NCBI RefSeq assembly: GCF_021602025.1
Contig: NZ_BQHW01000017.1
Span: forward strand, 1 to 64,000
Direction: 5' to 3'
DNA length: 64,000 nt
DNA from: Pseudomonas ceruminis
GTDB taxonomy: Bacteria > Pseudomonadota > Gammaproteobacteria > Pseudomonadales > Pseudomonadaceae
A model generated the notes under the pieces. The model was not told the DNA's origin, ran no database searches, and saw nothing but the letters and a program-made list of their open reading frames with translations. The translations under genes were made by a program, and so were the position numbers. The stretch's first letter is position 1; every line of letters starts with the position of its first letter. Positions 44,734 to 54,367 of this stretch are shown here, in pieces.

Positions 44734-44740
44734 TAGCGGC

Positions 44741-44772
44741 GGCCCTGTCGCCGGCTCGCCGGCGATGGGGCC
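44741..44772. repeat. REP-type hairpin between thrB and znuA
   Basis: Nested arms GGCCC-TG-TCGCCGGC-TC-GCCGGCGA-TG-GGGCC form a long hairpin between convergent genes. It shares its core with 40288-40307. Confidence 0.75.
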
Positions 44773-44782
44773 AGCCCAACCA

Positions 44783-45691
44783 TCACAGCTGCTCCAGGCA
44801 CCCCGCCAGGTCATTGGCCAGCTTCTCCAGCAGGCGCTCATACCCTGTGGCATCCACCGGGTCGGTGCCGCCCAGCGCATCCAGCTCCGCCAACCGCACC
44901 GGCAACCCGGCCGTCAGCGTTTCAGCCAGTCGCGGCCGTAGCGGTGGTTCGCTGAACACGCACGTCTTGCCCACTTCCTGCAGGCGCTTGCGCATGGCCG
45001 CGACATGCTGCGCACCCGGTTGCACCTCGGAAGCCACGCTGAACACGCCGGTGTGCTTGAGACCGTAGGCTGACTCGAAGTAGTCGAACGCCTCGTGGAA
45101 CACGAAGTAAGGCTTGTCGGCAATCCCTGCCACCCGCGCTTTGATGCGGGCATCCAGGCCGTCGAGGCGCTCGGTGAAGGCCTTCAGGTTGCTCTGGTAG
45201 CGCGCCGCGTTGGCAGGGTCCGCCGCCGCCAGGTCCGCCGCCATCTTCGCCGCGATGACTCGGGCATTGACCGACGACAGCCACAAGTGCGCGTCCAGGC
45301 TGCCTGGGCGGTGATCGTGGTCATGATCGTCCTGGTCTTCTTCCTCGTGGGACTGGCTGTCCTCACCAAAGTGACGCAGTTTCATGCCCGGCAGCGACTG
45401 CACGGCTACCGTGGGCTTGCTGCGGGTACCCAGCACCCGTGGCAGGAAGTTCTCCATGTCCGGCCCGACCCAGTACAGCAGGTCGGCATCACCCACGCGT
45501 CGTACGTCCGACGGGCGCAAGGCGTAGTGGTGCGGCGAGGCACCAGGGGGCAGCAACACTTCGGGGCTGCCAACGCCATCCTGCACGGCGGCGGCGATCT
45601 GCTGCAGGGGTTTGATGCTGGTCAGTACACGCACCTCGGCCTGCGCCGAGCTGGCGAGAAAAGCGACAAAAAGCACAAGGAATCGGGACAC
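44783..45691 (-). CDS. znuA: zinc ABC transporter substrate-binding protein
   Basis: The 302-aa protein, from GTG at 45691 (MSRFLVLFVAFLASSAQA signal peptide), is a cluster A-I metal-binding protein. Likely Zn ligands are in PHHYALRP (His54/55), DAHLWLS and FVFHEAFDYF. An acidic His-rich loop (about 115-127) is typical of ZnuA. The frame is open further upstream, but that part covers the divergent promoter. It captures periplasmic zinc for ZnuBC. Confidence 0.92.
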   Translation of the reverse strand: MSRFLVLFVAFLASSAQAEVRVLTSIKPLQQIAAAVQDGVGSPEVLLPPGASPHHYALRPSDVRRVGDADLLYWVGPDMENFLPRVLGTRSKPTVAVQSLPGMKLRHFGEDSQSHEEEDQDDHDHDHRPGSLDAHLWLSSVNARVIAAKMAADLAAADPANAARYQSNLKAFTERLDGLDARIKARVAGIADKPYFVFHEAFDYFESAYGLKHTGVFSVASEVQPGAQHVAAMRKRLQEVGKTCVFSEPPLRPRLAETLTAGLPVRLAELDALGGTDPVDATGYERLLEKLANDLAGCLEQL

Positions 45692-45718
45692 GGTGAATAC
45701 TCGAGTCGTCAGAAACAG

Positions 45719-45733
45719 GTAACATAATAACGT
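45719..45733. promoter_or_regulatory. candidate Zur box between znuA and zur
   Basis: GTAACATAATAACGT is an AT-rich imperfect dyad resembling the GTTAT-AT-ATAAC Zur core. It is placed in the 66-bp divergent spacer where both units would be repressed by zinc-loaded Zur. Confidence 0.5.
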
Positions 45734-45757
45734 CTCCATCCAGAACCGTCGCTGCCC

Positions 45758-46243
45758 ATGTCCATCACGCCGCTGGCTCACCGTCCCCACGATCATTCCC
45801 ATTGCGTGCATAGTGCCCTGGCCGAGGCCGAGGCCCTGTGTACCCGTCAAGGCCTGCGCCTGACCGCGCTGCGCCGCCGTGTGCTGGAGCTGGTGTGGCA
45901 AAGCCACAAGCCGCTGGGCGCTTACGATATCCTGGCGGTGCTCAGCGAGCAGGATGGCCGCCGCGCCGCGCCGCCGACCGTTTATCGGGCGCTGGATTTT
46001 CTTCTGGAAAACGGCCTGGTGCACCGCATCGCTTCGCTCAACGCCTTCATCGGCTGCAGCCACCCCGAGCACGCGCACCAGGGTCAGTTCCTGATCTGCC
46101 GCGCATGCCACGTGGCCATCGAGCTGGAGCACGACAGCATCAGCAACGCGATCATTGCCAGCGCCAAGGGCGTGGGTTTCAGTGTCGAGACCCAGACCGT
46201 GGAAATCGTCGGCCTGTGCGGCAACTGCCGGAGCGCGGCATGA
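45758..46243 (+). CDS. zur: zinc uptake regulator Zur (Fur family)
   Basis: The 161-aa protein has a His-rich N-terminus ([12 protein letters not shown]), a winged helix with [20 protein letters not shown] and a Fur dimerisation domain. The structural zinc site comprises Cys114/Cys117 (CRAC) and Cys154/Cys157 (CGNC). It represses zinc uptake genes when zinc is plentiful. The stop overlaps the znuC start. Confidence 0.94.
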   Translation: MSITPLAHRPHDHSHCVHSALAEAEALCTRQGLRLTALRRRVLELVWQSHKPLGAYDILAVLSEQDGRRAAPPTVYRALDFLLENGLVHRIASLNAFIGCSHPEHAHQGQFLICRACHVAIELEHDSISNAIIASAKGVGFSVETQTVEIVGLCGNCRSAA

Positions 46244-47013
46244 GCGACGCACTGATCCGCCTTGAGCAGGTCGGCGTCACCTTCGGCGGCGAGGCCGTGC
46301 TCGACAGCATCGACCTGTCGGTTGCACCCGGCCAGATCGTCACCCTGATCGGCCCCAACGGCGCCGGCAAGACGACCCTGGTGCGCGCTGTGCTCGGGTT
46401 GCTCAAGCCGCATCGGGGCAAAGTCTGGCGCAAACCCAAGCTGCGTATTGGCTACATGCCGCAGAAGATCCAGGTGGACGCCACGCTACCGCTGTCGGTG
46501 CTGCGCTTCTTGCGCCTGGTGCCTGGCGTAGACCGTGCGGCAGCCTTGTCGGCGCTGCAGGAAGTCGGCGCCGAACAGGTCATCGACAACCCTATCCAGA
46601 CCATTTCCGGTGGCGAGATGCAGCGCGTGCTGCTGGCCCGGGCGCTGCTGCGCGAACCGCAGTTGCTGGTGCTGGACGAACCCGTGCAAGGCGTCGATGT
46701 GGTTGGCCAGACCGAGCTGTACAACCTCATCACCTGCCTGCGCGATCGCCATGGCTGCGGCGTACTGATGGTTTCCCACGACCTGCACCTGGTGATGAGC
46801 GCCACCGACCAGGTGGTCTGCCTCAACCGCCATGTATGCTGCTCCGGCCACCCCGAACACGTCAGCAACGACCCCGCTTTCGTCGAGCTGTTCGGCCAGA
46901 ACGCCCCCAGTCTGGCCGTCTACCACCACCATCACGATCACAGCCACGACCTGCATGGCGCAGTGGTCGCACCTGGCAACCATGTTCACGGAGACCACTG
47001 CAAGCATGGCTGA
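46240..47013 (+). CDS. znuC: zinc ABC transporter ATP-binding protein
   Basis: The 257-aa ABC ATPase has Walker A GPNGAGKT (38-45), signature [15 protein letters not shown] and Walker [14 protein letters not shown]. Its His-rich C-terminus ([10 protein letters not shown]) is typical of ZnuC. ATG overlaps the zur stop (ATGA). It powers ZnuB. Confidence 0.94.
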   Translation: MSDALIRLEQVGVTFGGEAVLDSIDLSVAPGQIVTLIGPNGAGKTTLVRAVLGLLKPHRGKVWRKPKLRIGYMPQKIQVDATLPLSVLRFLRLVPGVDRAAALSALQEVGAEQVIDNPIQTISGGEMQRVLLARALLREPQLLVLDEPVQGVDVVGQTELYNLITCLRDRHGCGVLMVSHDLHLVMSATDQVVCLNRHVCCSGHPEHVSNDPAFVELFGQNAPSLAVYHHHHDHSHDLHGAVVAPGNHVHGDHCKHG

Positions 47014-47788
47014 TTTTCTTCTCTACGCCCTGCTCGCGGGTCTTTCCCTGGCGCTGGTGGCCGGCCCGCTTGGTTCCTTCGTGGTGTGGCGGCGCATGGC
47101 CTATTTCGGCGACACCCTGTCACATGCCGCGCTACTGGGCGTGGCCATGGGCTTCGTGTTGGATGTCAGCCCGGCACTGGCGGTGACTGTGGGCTGCCTG
47201 CTGCTGGCGATCCTGCTGGTGACCCTGCAGCAACGCCAGCCGCTGGCCTCGGACACACTGCTCGGCATCCTGGCACCGAGCACGCTGTCGCTGGGCCTGG
47301 TGGTGCTGAGCTTCATGCACGATGTGCGCATTGACCTGATGGCTTACCTGTTCGGTGACCTGCTGGCCATCAGCACCACCGACCTGGCGTGGATTCTCGG
47401 CGGCAGTGCGCTGGTGTTGCTGTTGCTGGCCGCCCTGTGGCGGCCCTTGCTGGCGATTACCGTGCACGAGGAACTGGCCATGGTCGAAGGCCTGCCCGTG
47501 GCCGGCCTGCGCATGGCGCTCATGTTGCTGATTGCCGTGGTCATTGCCGTGGCCATGAAGATCGTTGGCGTGCTACTGATCACCTCGTTGCTGATCATCC
47601 CGGCCGCTGCGGCACAACGTCACGCACGCTCGCCTGAGCAGATGGCGCTGGGGGCCAGCGTGCTCGGCATTATCGCCGTGTGCGGCGGCCTGGCCCTGTC
47701 CTGGTTCAAGGATACCCCGGCCGGGCCATCGATCGTGGTCTGTGCCGCAGTGCTATTCTTGCTGAGCCTGGCCCTGCCCAAACGTTGA
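47006..47788 (+). CDS. znuB: zinc ABC transporter permease
   Basis: The 260-aa membrane protein of the ABC-3 family has seven or eight helices, with [20 protein letters not shown] near the N-terminus and the coupling segment [19 protein letters not shown]. It overlaps znuC by eight bases and ends the zur-znuC-znuB operon. Confidence 0.94.
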   Translation: MADFLLYALLAGLSLALVAGPLGSFVVWRRMAYFGDTLSHAALLGVAMGFVLDVSPALAVTVGCLLLAILLVTLQQRQPLASDTLLGILAPSTLSLGLVVLSFMHDVRIDLMAYLFGDLLAISTTDLAWILGGSALVLLLLAALWRPLLAITVHEELAMVEGLPVAGLRMALMLLIAVVIAVAMKIVGVLLITSLLIIPAAAAQRHARSPEQMALGASVLGIIAVCGGLALSWFKDTPAGPSIVVCAAVLFLLSLALPKR

Positions 47789-47792
47789 AATT

Positions 47793-47825
47793 CAGGGCAC
47801 GCAAAGGCGTGCCCTGCAACCTTTT
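47793..47825 (+). terminator. Rho-independent terminator of zur-znuC-znuB
   Basis: CAGGGCACGC pairs perfectly with GCGTGCCCTG across AAAG. A weak CAACCTTTT tail follows. Confidence 0.8.
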
Positions 47826-47915
47826 GACCGGTAAAGGGTCTGTAAGACCTGTTTTCGAGCGTGCGCACCTGGGTGTAGACTTGCTCGCTTTTTGCGCAAA
47901 TAGAGAGTCGCAGGA

Positions 47916-48623
47916 ATGAAGCCGTTCGCATCCCGTTATCTGCTTGTTGCCGCGTTTTCCATGTTCCTGGCCGCCTGTTCCAGTGCGCCGGTCGAGCAGG
48001 CCAATGCACCTGCCCAAGCCGATGCCTGGCAGCAGCTGCAGCAGAACATCAGCAGCAATGAGTTGGCCACCGCCGAAGACCAGCTTGCCGCCCTGCAGGC
48101 GCAAGCGCCCGACGATAGCCGCCTGGAGCAATACCAGCGGCAATTGGCCGAGGCTTACCTCAAACGCAGCCAGATCGTCCTGCAGAAGGGCGATGTCAAC
48201 GCGGCTGCCACCGCGCTGGCCCGTGCCCGCGCGCTGATGCCCCAAGCACCTGCCGTCACCGGTGGCGATGCCGTCAGCCAGGCCCGCAAGGCTGAACTGG
48301 AAAAGGCCGAGGCGGCGTTGAAGGCTGCCGAGGCCAAACCACAGGCACGGGTGATCGACCCGACGGCGCCAAGCACCGTGATTGCACTCAAGACCACTGA
48401 CATTCGTGCCATGCGCCGCCAACTCGACGAGATTGCCGCAGACGTGGTGAGCTATCAGTGTGAGGTGGTGTTCCAGGTCCCGCGCACCGAGGATGCGCCC
48501 TGGTTGAAAAATCTGCTGGAGAAGCGGGTTCACAAGATCGACAGTGGCTTCCAGCTGAAGCAGAAACACGAGATTCAGCGCAAGTTGCCGGCCCAGGTGG
48601 TACTGGTCCCGCATCAACGCTGA
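47916..48623 (+). CDS. PA5502-type lipoprotein of unknown function
   Basis: The 235-aa protein has a lipobox with Cys21 (SMFLAAC). A helical Ala/Gln-rich middle resembling TPR-like repeats (AEDQLAALQAQAPDD, AYLKRSQIVLQKGDVNAAATALARA) is followed by a C-terminal domain (IALKTTDIRAMRRQLDEIA, CEVVFQVPRTE). Ser at +2 favours the outer membrane. I know the family only by its P. aeruginosa counterpart downstream of znuB. The function is unknown. Confidence 0.8.
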   Translation: MKPFASRYLLVAAFSMFLAACSSAPVEQANAPAQADAWQQLQQNISSNELATAEDQLAALQAQAPDDSRLEQYQRQLAEAYLKRSQIVLQKGDVNAAATALARARALMPQAPAVTGGDAVSQARKAELEKAEAALKAAEAKPQARVIDPTAPSTVIALKTTDIRAMRRQLDEIAADVVSYQCEVVFQVPRTEDAPWLKNLLEKRVHKIDSGFQLKQKHEIQRKLPAQVVLVPHQR

Positions 48624-48646
48624 ATGCCTTGATGCCATCGCCGCCA

Positions 48647-48707
48647 AGCCGGCTCACCCAGATTCGCCATAGCCGTTGATGACTGTGGCGAATCTGCAGG
48701 AGCCGGC
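48647..48707. repeat. REPIN-like inverted repeat between convergent genes
   Basis: GCCGGCTC-ACC-CAGATTCGCCA (48648-48669) is mirrored by TGGCGAATCTG-CAG-GAGCCGGC (48686-48707). It lies between the lipoprotein gene and katE and could terminate both. Confidence 0.7.
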
Positions 48708-48730
48708 ATGCTGTTGAAAGGCAGCGCCCC

Positions 48731-50875
48731 TTATGCAGGTATGGCTTCGGCTACCGCTTCGCGCTCCCAGACACGGTGGCCTTCGAGCACTTTGACAAAG
48801 GCATCCACGGTTTTCTGGTCATCCCCCAGTAACAGGCCTTTGTCTTCCTTGAGCCCCAGGGCCCCCAGCAGTCCTTTACCGTCATTGGCCAAGGCAATGA
48901 CCTTGAGGTGTTTGTAGCCCTCAAGCAGGAAGTGCTTGGCCAGGCCGCTGGCCGCCAGAGCATCCAATGCCCCCTTGCCCGCCGGTACGACAATGCCGTC
49001 GAACATGATCGAGGGCATACCTTCCATCGACGCATCCACCGGCAATGGCTTGCCCTCGGCGGTTTTCACCGGTGCCGAGGTCGGGCCCAGCAACAGGATA
49101 CGTGTGCTGTGGGCTTCCAGGGCCTTGACCAGGCGATCGACGCTGTTGCCGTCCACACCATTGGCTACCAGCACGGCGATCTTGCGGCCCTTCACGCCGA
49201 CCTTGCCAGGGTGGTTCATCTGGCTCAGGGCGGGCGATTGCGCCTGCTTGCTGCCCTTGACCTTCACCGTACCGGCCTTGGGCGCTGGCAAGCCGAGGTT
49301 GGTGGCCACGGCAGCTGCCAGCTTCAGGTCGATATTGGCCAGGATCTCATTGACCTCGCGGGCGCGAATCGACTCGCGTTCCACCTTGCCCAGCTCAAAG
49401 CTGTAGGCCTTGATGACGTGCTGCTGCTCATTGGCGCTCAAGCTCTGGAAGAACATCCGCGCCTGCGAGAAGTGGTCACCGAACGACTCACTGCGCTGGC
49501 GAACCTTGTGGGCGTCGACCCGCTCCTGATAGCTCTCGAAACCGCCGTCTACCGGGCCGGCAGGCGTTTCCTTCGGCCAGCCACCGTCGATCGAGTTTGG
49601 CTCGTAGGACGCACGCCCCTTATGGATCGTCTGCCGGTGCAACGCGTCGCGCTGGTTATTGTGGTTGGGCGCCACTGGGCGGTTGATCGGGATTTCGTGG
49701 AAGTTCGGGCCACCCAGGCGGCTGATCTGGGTATCGGTGTACGAGAACAGCCGCCCTTGCAGCAACGGGTCATTGCTGAAATCGATACCCGGCACGATAT
49801 GGCCGGGGCAGAACGCAATCTGCTCAATTTCGGCGAAGAAGTTGTCCGGGTTGCGGTTGAGCACCATCTTGCCCAGCGGGGTAACCGGCACCAACTCTTC
49901 GGGAATGATCTTGGTCGGGTCGAGCAGGTCGAAGTCGAATTTATGCTCATCGGCCTCTGGCACGATCTGTACGCCAAGCTCCCACTCTGGATAGTCGCCG
50001 GTTTCGATGGCTTCCCACAGGTCACGGCGGTGGAAATCAGTGTCCTTGCCTGCCAGTTTCTGCGCCTCGTCCCATAGCACCGAGTGCACGCCTTGGGCCG
50101 GTTTCCAATGGAACTTGACGAAACTGGCCACACCTTCGGCGTTGATCAAGCGGAAGGTATGCACGCCAAACCCTTCCATCATGCGCAGGCTGCGCGGAAT
50201 GGCGCGATCGGACATCGCCCACATGACCATGTGCGCCGACTCCGGCACCAGCGAGACGAAGTCCCAGAAGGTGTCGTGGGCCGAGCCACCGGTAGGGATT
50301 TCGTTGTGGGGTTCGGGTTTCACCGCGTGGACGAAGTCCGGGAACTTGATCGCATCCTGGATGAAGAACACCGGCATGTTGTTGCCCACCAGGTCGAAAT
50401 TGCCCTCGTCGGTGTAGAACTTCACCGCAAAGCCGCGAACGTCGCGCACGGTATCGCCCGAGCCCCGCGGGCCCTGCACCGTGGAAAAACGAACGAACAC
50501 CGGGGTGATTTTCTCCGGGTCCTGCAGGAAGCCGGCCTTGGTCAGTTGCGCATGATTGCCATAGCTCTGGAAGAAACCATGCGCGCCAGTACCTCGAGCA
50601 TGGACGATACGTTCAGGGATGCGCTCGTGGTCGAAGTGGGTGATCTTCTCGCGCATGATGAAGTCTTCAAGCAACGACGGCCCGCGGTCACCCACCTTGA
50701 GCGTGTTCTGGTTATCGGCGATGCGCACGCCCTGGTTGGTGCGCAAGGCCTGGCCGGTGGCGTCACTGCGCACGTCCTCCAGGCTCTGCACCTTGGCATT
50801 GGTGTTGGCACGATCGGGTGTAGTGGTGCCGGCAAGCTGGCTCTGCTTGGACGTATCCGTCTTCTTGCTAGGCAT
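48731..50875 (-). CDS. katE: large-subunit catalase HPII
   Basis: The 714-aa protein beginning [11 protein letters not shown] is a clade 2 monofunctional catalase. The distal active-site His92 is in [13 protein letters not shown], the core has [11 protein letters not shown] and [12 protein letters not shown], and the proximal heme Tyr is in [16 protein letters not shown]-terminal flavodoxin/DJ-1-like domain starts near residue 565 ([12 protein letters not shown]). It decomposes H2O2, typically in stationary phase. GGAG precedes ATG. The divergent neighbour is metN. Confidence 0.94.
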   Translation of the reverse strand: MPSKKTDTSKQSQLAGTTTPDRANTNAKVQSLEDVRSDATGQALRTNQGVRIADNQNTLKVGDRGPSLLEDFIMREKITHFDHERIPERIVHARGTGAHGFFQSYGNHAQLTKAGFLQDPEKITPVFVRFSTVQGPRGSGDTVRDVRGFAVKFYTDEGNFDLVGNNMPVFFIQDAIKFPDFVHAVKPEPHNEIPTGGSAHDTFWDFVSLVPESAHMVMWAMSDRAIPRSLRMMEGFGVHTFRLINAEGVASFVKFHWKPAQGVHSVLWDEAQKLAGKDTDFHRRDLWEAIETGDYPEWELGVQIVPEADEHKFDFDLLDPTKIIPEELVPVTPLGKMVLNRNPDNFFAEIEQIAFCPGHIVPGIDFSNDPLLQGRLFSYTDTQISRLGGPNFHEIPINRPVAPNHNNQRDALHRQTIHKGRASYEPNSIDGGWPKETPAGPVDGGFESYQERVDAHKVRQRSESFGDHFSQARMFFQSLSANEQQHVIKAYSFELGKVERESIRAREVNEILANIDLKLAAAVATNLGLPAPKAGTVKVKGSKQAQSPALSQMNHPGKVGVKGRKIAVLVANGVDGNSVDRLVKALEAHSTRILLLGPTSAPVKTAEGKPLPVDASMEGMPSIMFDGIVVPAGKGALDALAASGLAKHFLLEGYKHLKVIALANDGKGLLGALGLKEDKGLLLGDDQKTVDAFVKVLEGHRVWEREAVAEAIPA

Positions 50876-51098
50876 CTCGGCTCTCCTCATCAGTCTTCAG
50901 GGTGCCCGGTGGGCTTGTTCTAGTAGTGACTGGAGCGCCTGCGGCTACGTTCAATAAGCTTTACCGGTGGTCGCGTTATGCCCGCAGGATTGGTTGATTA
51001 CGAAATAAATGCTAAGAACAACTATGGGAAAAGGCTAAAATGCGCCACCCCAGCCAACCGCTGACCCCAAATCCCCTGCGCCCCACAAGGTTCGCTAC

Positions 51099-52106
51099 GT
51101 GATCGAGTTCCAACATGTACACAAGACCTACCGCGTCGCCGGTAGGGAAATACCCGCCCTGAATCCGACCAGCCTGACTATCGAGAACGGCCAGGTGTTC
51201 GGCCTGATTGGCCATTCCGGGGCGGGCAAAAGCACCATGCTGCGCCTGATCAACCGCCTGGAAGAGCCTTCCGGCGGCACGATCATCGTCGACGGCGAAG
51301 ACGTCACCGCATTCAATGCCAACCAGCTGCGCGGCTTCCGCCAGCAAGTGGGCATGATCTTCCAGCACTTCAACCTGCTGGCCTCCAAGACGGTTGCCGA
51401 CAACGTCGCTCTACCGCTGACCCTGGCCGGCGAGCTCTCGCGCGGCGAGATCGACAAACGGGTCACTGAGTTGCTGGCGCGTGTAGGCCTGTCGGACCAC
51501 GCCAAAAAGTACCCGGCGCAGTTGTCCGGCGGCCAGAAGCAGCGCGTCGGCATCGCCCGTGCCCTGTCCACCAACCCTAAAATCCTGCTCTGCGACGAAG
51601 CCACCAGCGCCCTCGACCCTCAGACCACGGCGTCGGTACTGCAGCTGCTGGCCGAGATCAACCGGGAGTTGAAGCTCACCATCGTGCTGATCACCCACGA
51701 AATGGACGTGATTCGTCGGGTCTGCGACCGCGTGGCGGTCATGGATGCCGGGCAGATCGTCGAGCAAGGCTCGGTTGCCGAGGTGTTTTTGCACCCGCAG
51801 CACCCCACCACCAAACGCTTCGTCCAGGAAGACGAGCAGGTGGACGAAGGCGAACAGCGTGACGACTTTGCCCATGTACCTGGCCGTATCGTGCGCCTGA
51901 CCTTCCAGGGTGACGCTACCTATGCGCCGCTGCTGGGCACCGTGGCCCGCGAAACCGGGGTGGACTACAGCATCCTCGCCGGGCGCATCGACCGCATCAA
52001 GGACGTGCCCTATGGGCAGCTGACCCTGGCCGTGACCGGCGGCGACATGGAAGCGGCGTTCGACCGCTTCAAGGCAGCTGACGTACATATGGAGGTACTG
52101 CGTTGA
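51099..52106 (+). CDS. metN: methionine ABC transporter ATP-binding protein
   Basis: The 335-aa protein has an ABC domain with Walker A GHSGAGKS (38-45), signature [15 protein letters not shown] and Walker [16 protein letters not shown]-terminal NIL regulatory domain (about residues 260-335) lets cytoplasmic methionine inhibit transport. The start is GTG with AAGG eight bases upstream, and a TAAAAT -10-like box lies near 51034. The stop touches the metI start. Confidence 0.93.
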   Translation: MIEFQHVHKTYRVAGREIPALNPTSLTIENGQVFGLIGHSGAGKSTMLRLINRLEEPSGGTIIVDGEDVTAFNANQLRGFRQQVGMIFQHFNLLASKTVADNVALPLTLAGELSRGEIDKRVTELLARVGLSDHAKKYPAQLSGGQKQRVGIARALSTNPKILLCDEATSALDPQTTASVLQLLAEINRELKLTIVLITHEMDVIRRVCDRVAVMDAGQIVEQGSVAEVFLHPQHPTTKRFVQEDEQVDEGEQRDDFAHVPGRIVRLTFQGDATYAPLLGTVARETGVDYSILAGRIDRIKDVPYGQLTLAVTGGDMEAAFDRFKAADVHMEVLR

Positions 52107-52777
52107 TGGACGCGCTGAATTTCTTTGCCAACGTCGACTGGGCCGAAATCTGGCTGGCTACCATCGACACCATGATCATGCTGTTCGGCTCGCTGTTCTT
52201 CACCGTGCTGCTGGGTCTGCCGCTGGGCGTGTTGCTGTTCCTCTGTGGCCCGCGGCAGATGTTTGAGCAGAAGGGCGTGTACGCGCTGCTGTCGCTGATC
52301 GTCAACATCCTGCGTTCGCTGCCGTTCATCATCCTGCTGATCGTGATGATCCCGATCACCGTGCTGATCACCGGCACCTCGCTGGGTGTGGCCGGTGCCA
52401 TTCCGCCTCTGGTGGTAGGTACCACGCCGTTCTTCGCACGCCTGGTGGAAACCGCCTTGCGCGAGGTGGACCGCGGCATCATCGAAGCGACCCAGTCGAT
52501 GGGCGCCACGACCCGCCAGATCATCACCAATGCGCTGCTGCCGGAGGCTCGGCCGGGCATCTTCGCGGCAATCACCGTCACTGCCATTACCCTGGTGTCG
52601 TATACCGCGATGGCCGGTGTGGTCGGTGCCGGCGGCCTGGGTGACCTGGCCATCCGCTTCGGCTATCAGCGTTTCCAGACCGATGTGATGGTGGTCACCG
52701 TGGTGCTGCTGTTGGTACTGGTTCAAGTCCTGCAGAGCGTGGGCGACAAACTGGTTGTGCATTTTTCCCGTAAGTAA
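52106..52777 (+). CDS. metI: methionine ABC transporter permease
   Basis: The 223-aa protein has five helices and the EAA loop VDRGIIEATQSMGATTRQII typical of MetI. ATG shares one base with the metN TGA. An in-frame TTG three bases earlier is also possible given GGAGG at about 52091. Confidence 0.93.
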   Translation: MDALNFFANVDWAEIWLATIDTMIMLFGSLFFTVLLGLPLGVLLFLCGPRQMFEQKGVYALLSLIVNILRSLPFIILLIVMIPITVLITGTSLGVAGAIPPLVVGTTPFFARLVETALREVDRGIIEATQSMGATTRQIITNALLPEARPGIFAAITVTAITLVSYTAMAGVVGAGGLGDLAIRFGYQRFQTDVMVVTVVLLLVLVQVLQSVGDKLVVHFSRK

Positions 52778-52841
52778 CCCCAATGGGGTCGGTCCGGCCG
52801 ACCCGTTCGGGGGCCGTCGCGGCCCTCACAAGGAGTGATCA

Positions 52842-53612
52842 ATGAAGAAGCTGCTTGCTGTCGCTGCCGCTGTCGCGGCCTTCTCGGCCCACGCCGGGGA
52901 CCTCACCGTTGCCGCCACCCCGGTGCCGCACGCCGAAATTCTCAACTTCGTCAAACCGCAGTTGGAGAAAGAGGGTGTAAACCTCAAGGTGAAAGAGTTC
53001 ACCGACTACATCCAGCCGAACGTGCAAGTCGCCGAGAAGCGCCTGGATGCCAACTTCTTCCAGCACCAGCCGTACCTGGATGAGTTCAACAAGGCCAAGG
53101 GCACTGACCTGGTCAGCGTTGCCGGCGTGCACATCGAACCGCTGGGCGTGTACTCGAACAAGTACAAGAAGCTCGACGAGCTGCCGTCCGGTGCCACCGT
53201 GGTCATTCCCAACGACGCCACCAACGGCGGCCGTGCCCTGCTGCTGCTGGACAAGGCCGGCGTGATCAAGCTCAAGGACAACAGCAACATCCTGTCGACC
53301 ATTAAGGACGTTGCCGAGAACCCGAAGAACGTGAAGTTCCGTGAGCTCGAAGCCGCCACCATCCCGCGCGTGCTGACCCAGGTCGATGCTGCCCTGATCA
53401 ACACCAACTACGCGCTGGAAGCCAAGCTGAACCCGGAAAAAGACGCCCTGGCCATCGAAGGCGCCGACTCGCCGTACGTGAACATTCTGGTTGCCCGCCC
53501 GGACAACAAGGATTCGGAAGACATGAAGAAACTGGCGGCGGCACTGCACTCGCCAGAGGTGAAGCAGTTCATCAACGAGAAGTACAAAGGTGCGGTGGTG
53601 CCGGCGTTCTAA
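52842..53612 (+). CDS. metQ: methionine-binding protein MetQ/NlpA family
   Basis: The 256-aa protein has a signal peptide to about residue 18 (FSAHAGD) and the NlpA fold with KVKEFTDYIQPN, NFFQHQPYLDEFN and PNDATNGGRALLLL. No lipobox Cys is present, so unlike E. coli MetQ it should be a soluble periplasmic protein. AAGGAG precedes ATG. It ends the metNIQ operon. Confidence 0.92.
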   Translation: MKKLLAVAAAVAAFSAHAGDLTVAATPVPHAEILNFVKPQLEKEGVNLKVKEFTDYIQPNVQVAEKRLDANFFQHQPYLDEFNKAKGTDLVSVAGVHIEPLGVYSNKYKKLDELPSGATVVIPNDATNGGRALLLLDKAGVIKLKDNSNILSTIKDVAENPKNVKFRELEAATIPRVLTQVDAALINTNYALEAKLNPEKDALAIEGADSPYVNILVARPDNKDSEDMKKLAAALHSPEVKQFINEKYKGAVVPAF

Positions 53613-53636
53613 GCCGTTAGATCGCGCTGTGTTCCT

Positions 53637-53716
53637 CGCGGGGCAAGCCCGCTCCCACTGGTACTCCACTGAGCTTGAATGCAGTGAGGTACCTGAGGGA
53701 GCGGGCTTGCCCCGCG
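53637..53716. repeat. REPIN: paired inverted REP elements between metQ and the SCO gene
   Basis: Twenty-base arms (53637-53656 and 53697-53716) are exact reverse complements with core CGGGGCAAGCCCGCTCCC, the P. putida REP motif. Inside them GGTACTCCACTG and CAGTGAGGTACC pair with two mismatches, so the whole 80 bases can fold into one long hairpin. Confidence 0.85.
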
Positions 53717-53734
53717 ACGCTTTTCAGGCCTGTA

Positions 53735-54367
53735 TCAATCGCGCTTGACCAGCCCCGGCAACTGCGCCACCAGCTTCTGGTTGTTGAACGGCGCACGAAT
53801 GAACCCACGCTGACGTCCATCCGGCCCGACGATCGCCAGGTTGCCGCTGTGATCCACGGTATACCCGGGCTTGCTGGTATCGGCCGGGATGAACGGGATG
53901 CTCAAGGCATTGGCCAACTTCTGGGTATCCTCGATCGACCCCGCCACACCGACGAAATCCTTGTCGAAGTAACCCAGGTACTGCTTGAGCTGGTTCGGCG
54001 TATCGCGGTTCGGGTCCACACTCACCAGCACGACCTGCAGGCGGTTCACGGCCTCCTTGGGCAGCTCGCTCTTCACCTGGCGCAACTGGGCCAGGGTGGT
54101 CGGGCAGATGTCCGGGCAATAGGTGTAACCGAAGAACAGCAGCGACCATTTACCCTTGAGGTCGTCCAGCTGCACCGGCTGGCCATCCTGGTTGGTCATG
54201 GTCACGTCCGCCACCGCACGGCTCTGTGGCAGAAGGATGATGCCGGCATCGATCAGCTCGGTCGGGTTGAGCTGGTCGCGGCCGTTAAGCACCTTGTTGA
54301 CGGTCAGGCCCATGATCAACGCGACCAGGGCAACGAGGATGAAGACGGTTTTCTGGGTTCGGGTCAT
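53735..54367 (-). CDS. SCO1/SenC copper chaperone for cytochrome oxidase
   Basis: The 210-aa protein has an N-terminal membrane anchor (residues 7-24) and a thioredoxin fold with copper ligands Cys84 and Cys88 (YCPDICP) plus the His in VDHSGN. SCO proteins deliver copper to the CuA site of oxidase subunit II. ATG overlaps the upstream cyoE stop. Confidence 0.92.
   Translation of the reverse strand: MTRTQKTVFILVALVALIMGLTVNKVLNGRDQLNPTELIDAGIILLPQSRAVADVTMTNQDGQPVQLDDLKGKWSLLFFGYTYCPDICPTTLAQLRQVKSELPKEAVNRLQVVLVSVDPNRDTPNQLKQYLGYFDKDFVGVAGSIEDTQKLANALSIPFIPADTSKPGYTVDHSGNLAIVGPDGRQRGFIRAPFNNQKLVAQLPGLVKRD

Noticed and set aside
50876-50960. RpoS -10 for katE (CTACTAG)
   Set aside because: It matches only five of seven positions and the only -35-like TTGAAC is too far away. 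RpoS control is likely from general knowledge but is not shown here.
51000-51098. Search for a SAM or other riboswitch before metN
   Set aside because: The leader is short, with a plain TAAAAT -10-like box and no conserved riboswitch fold that I can see.
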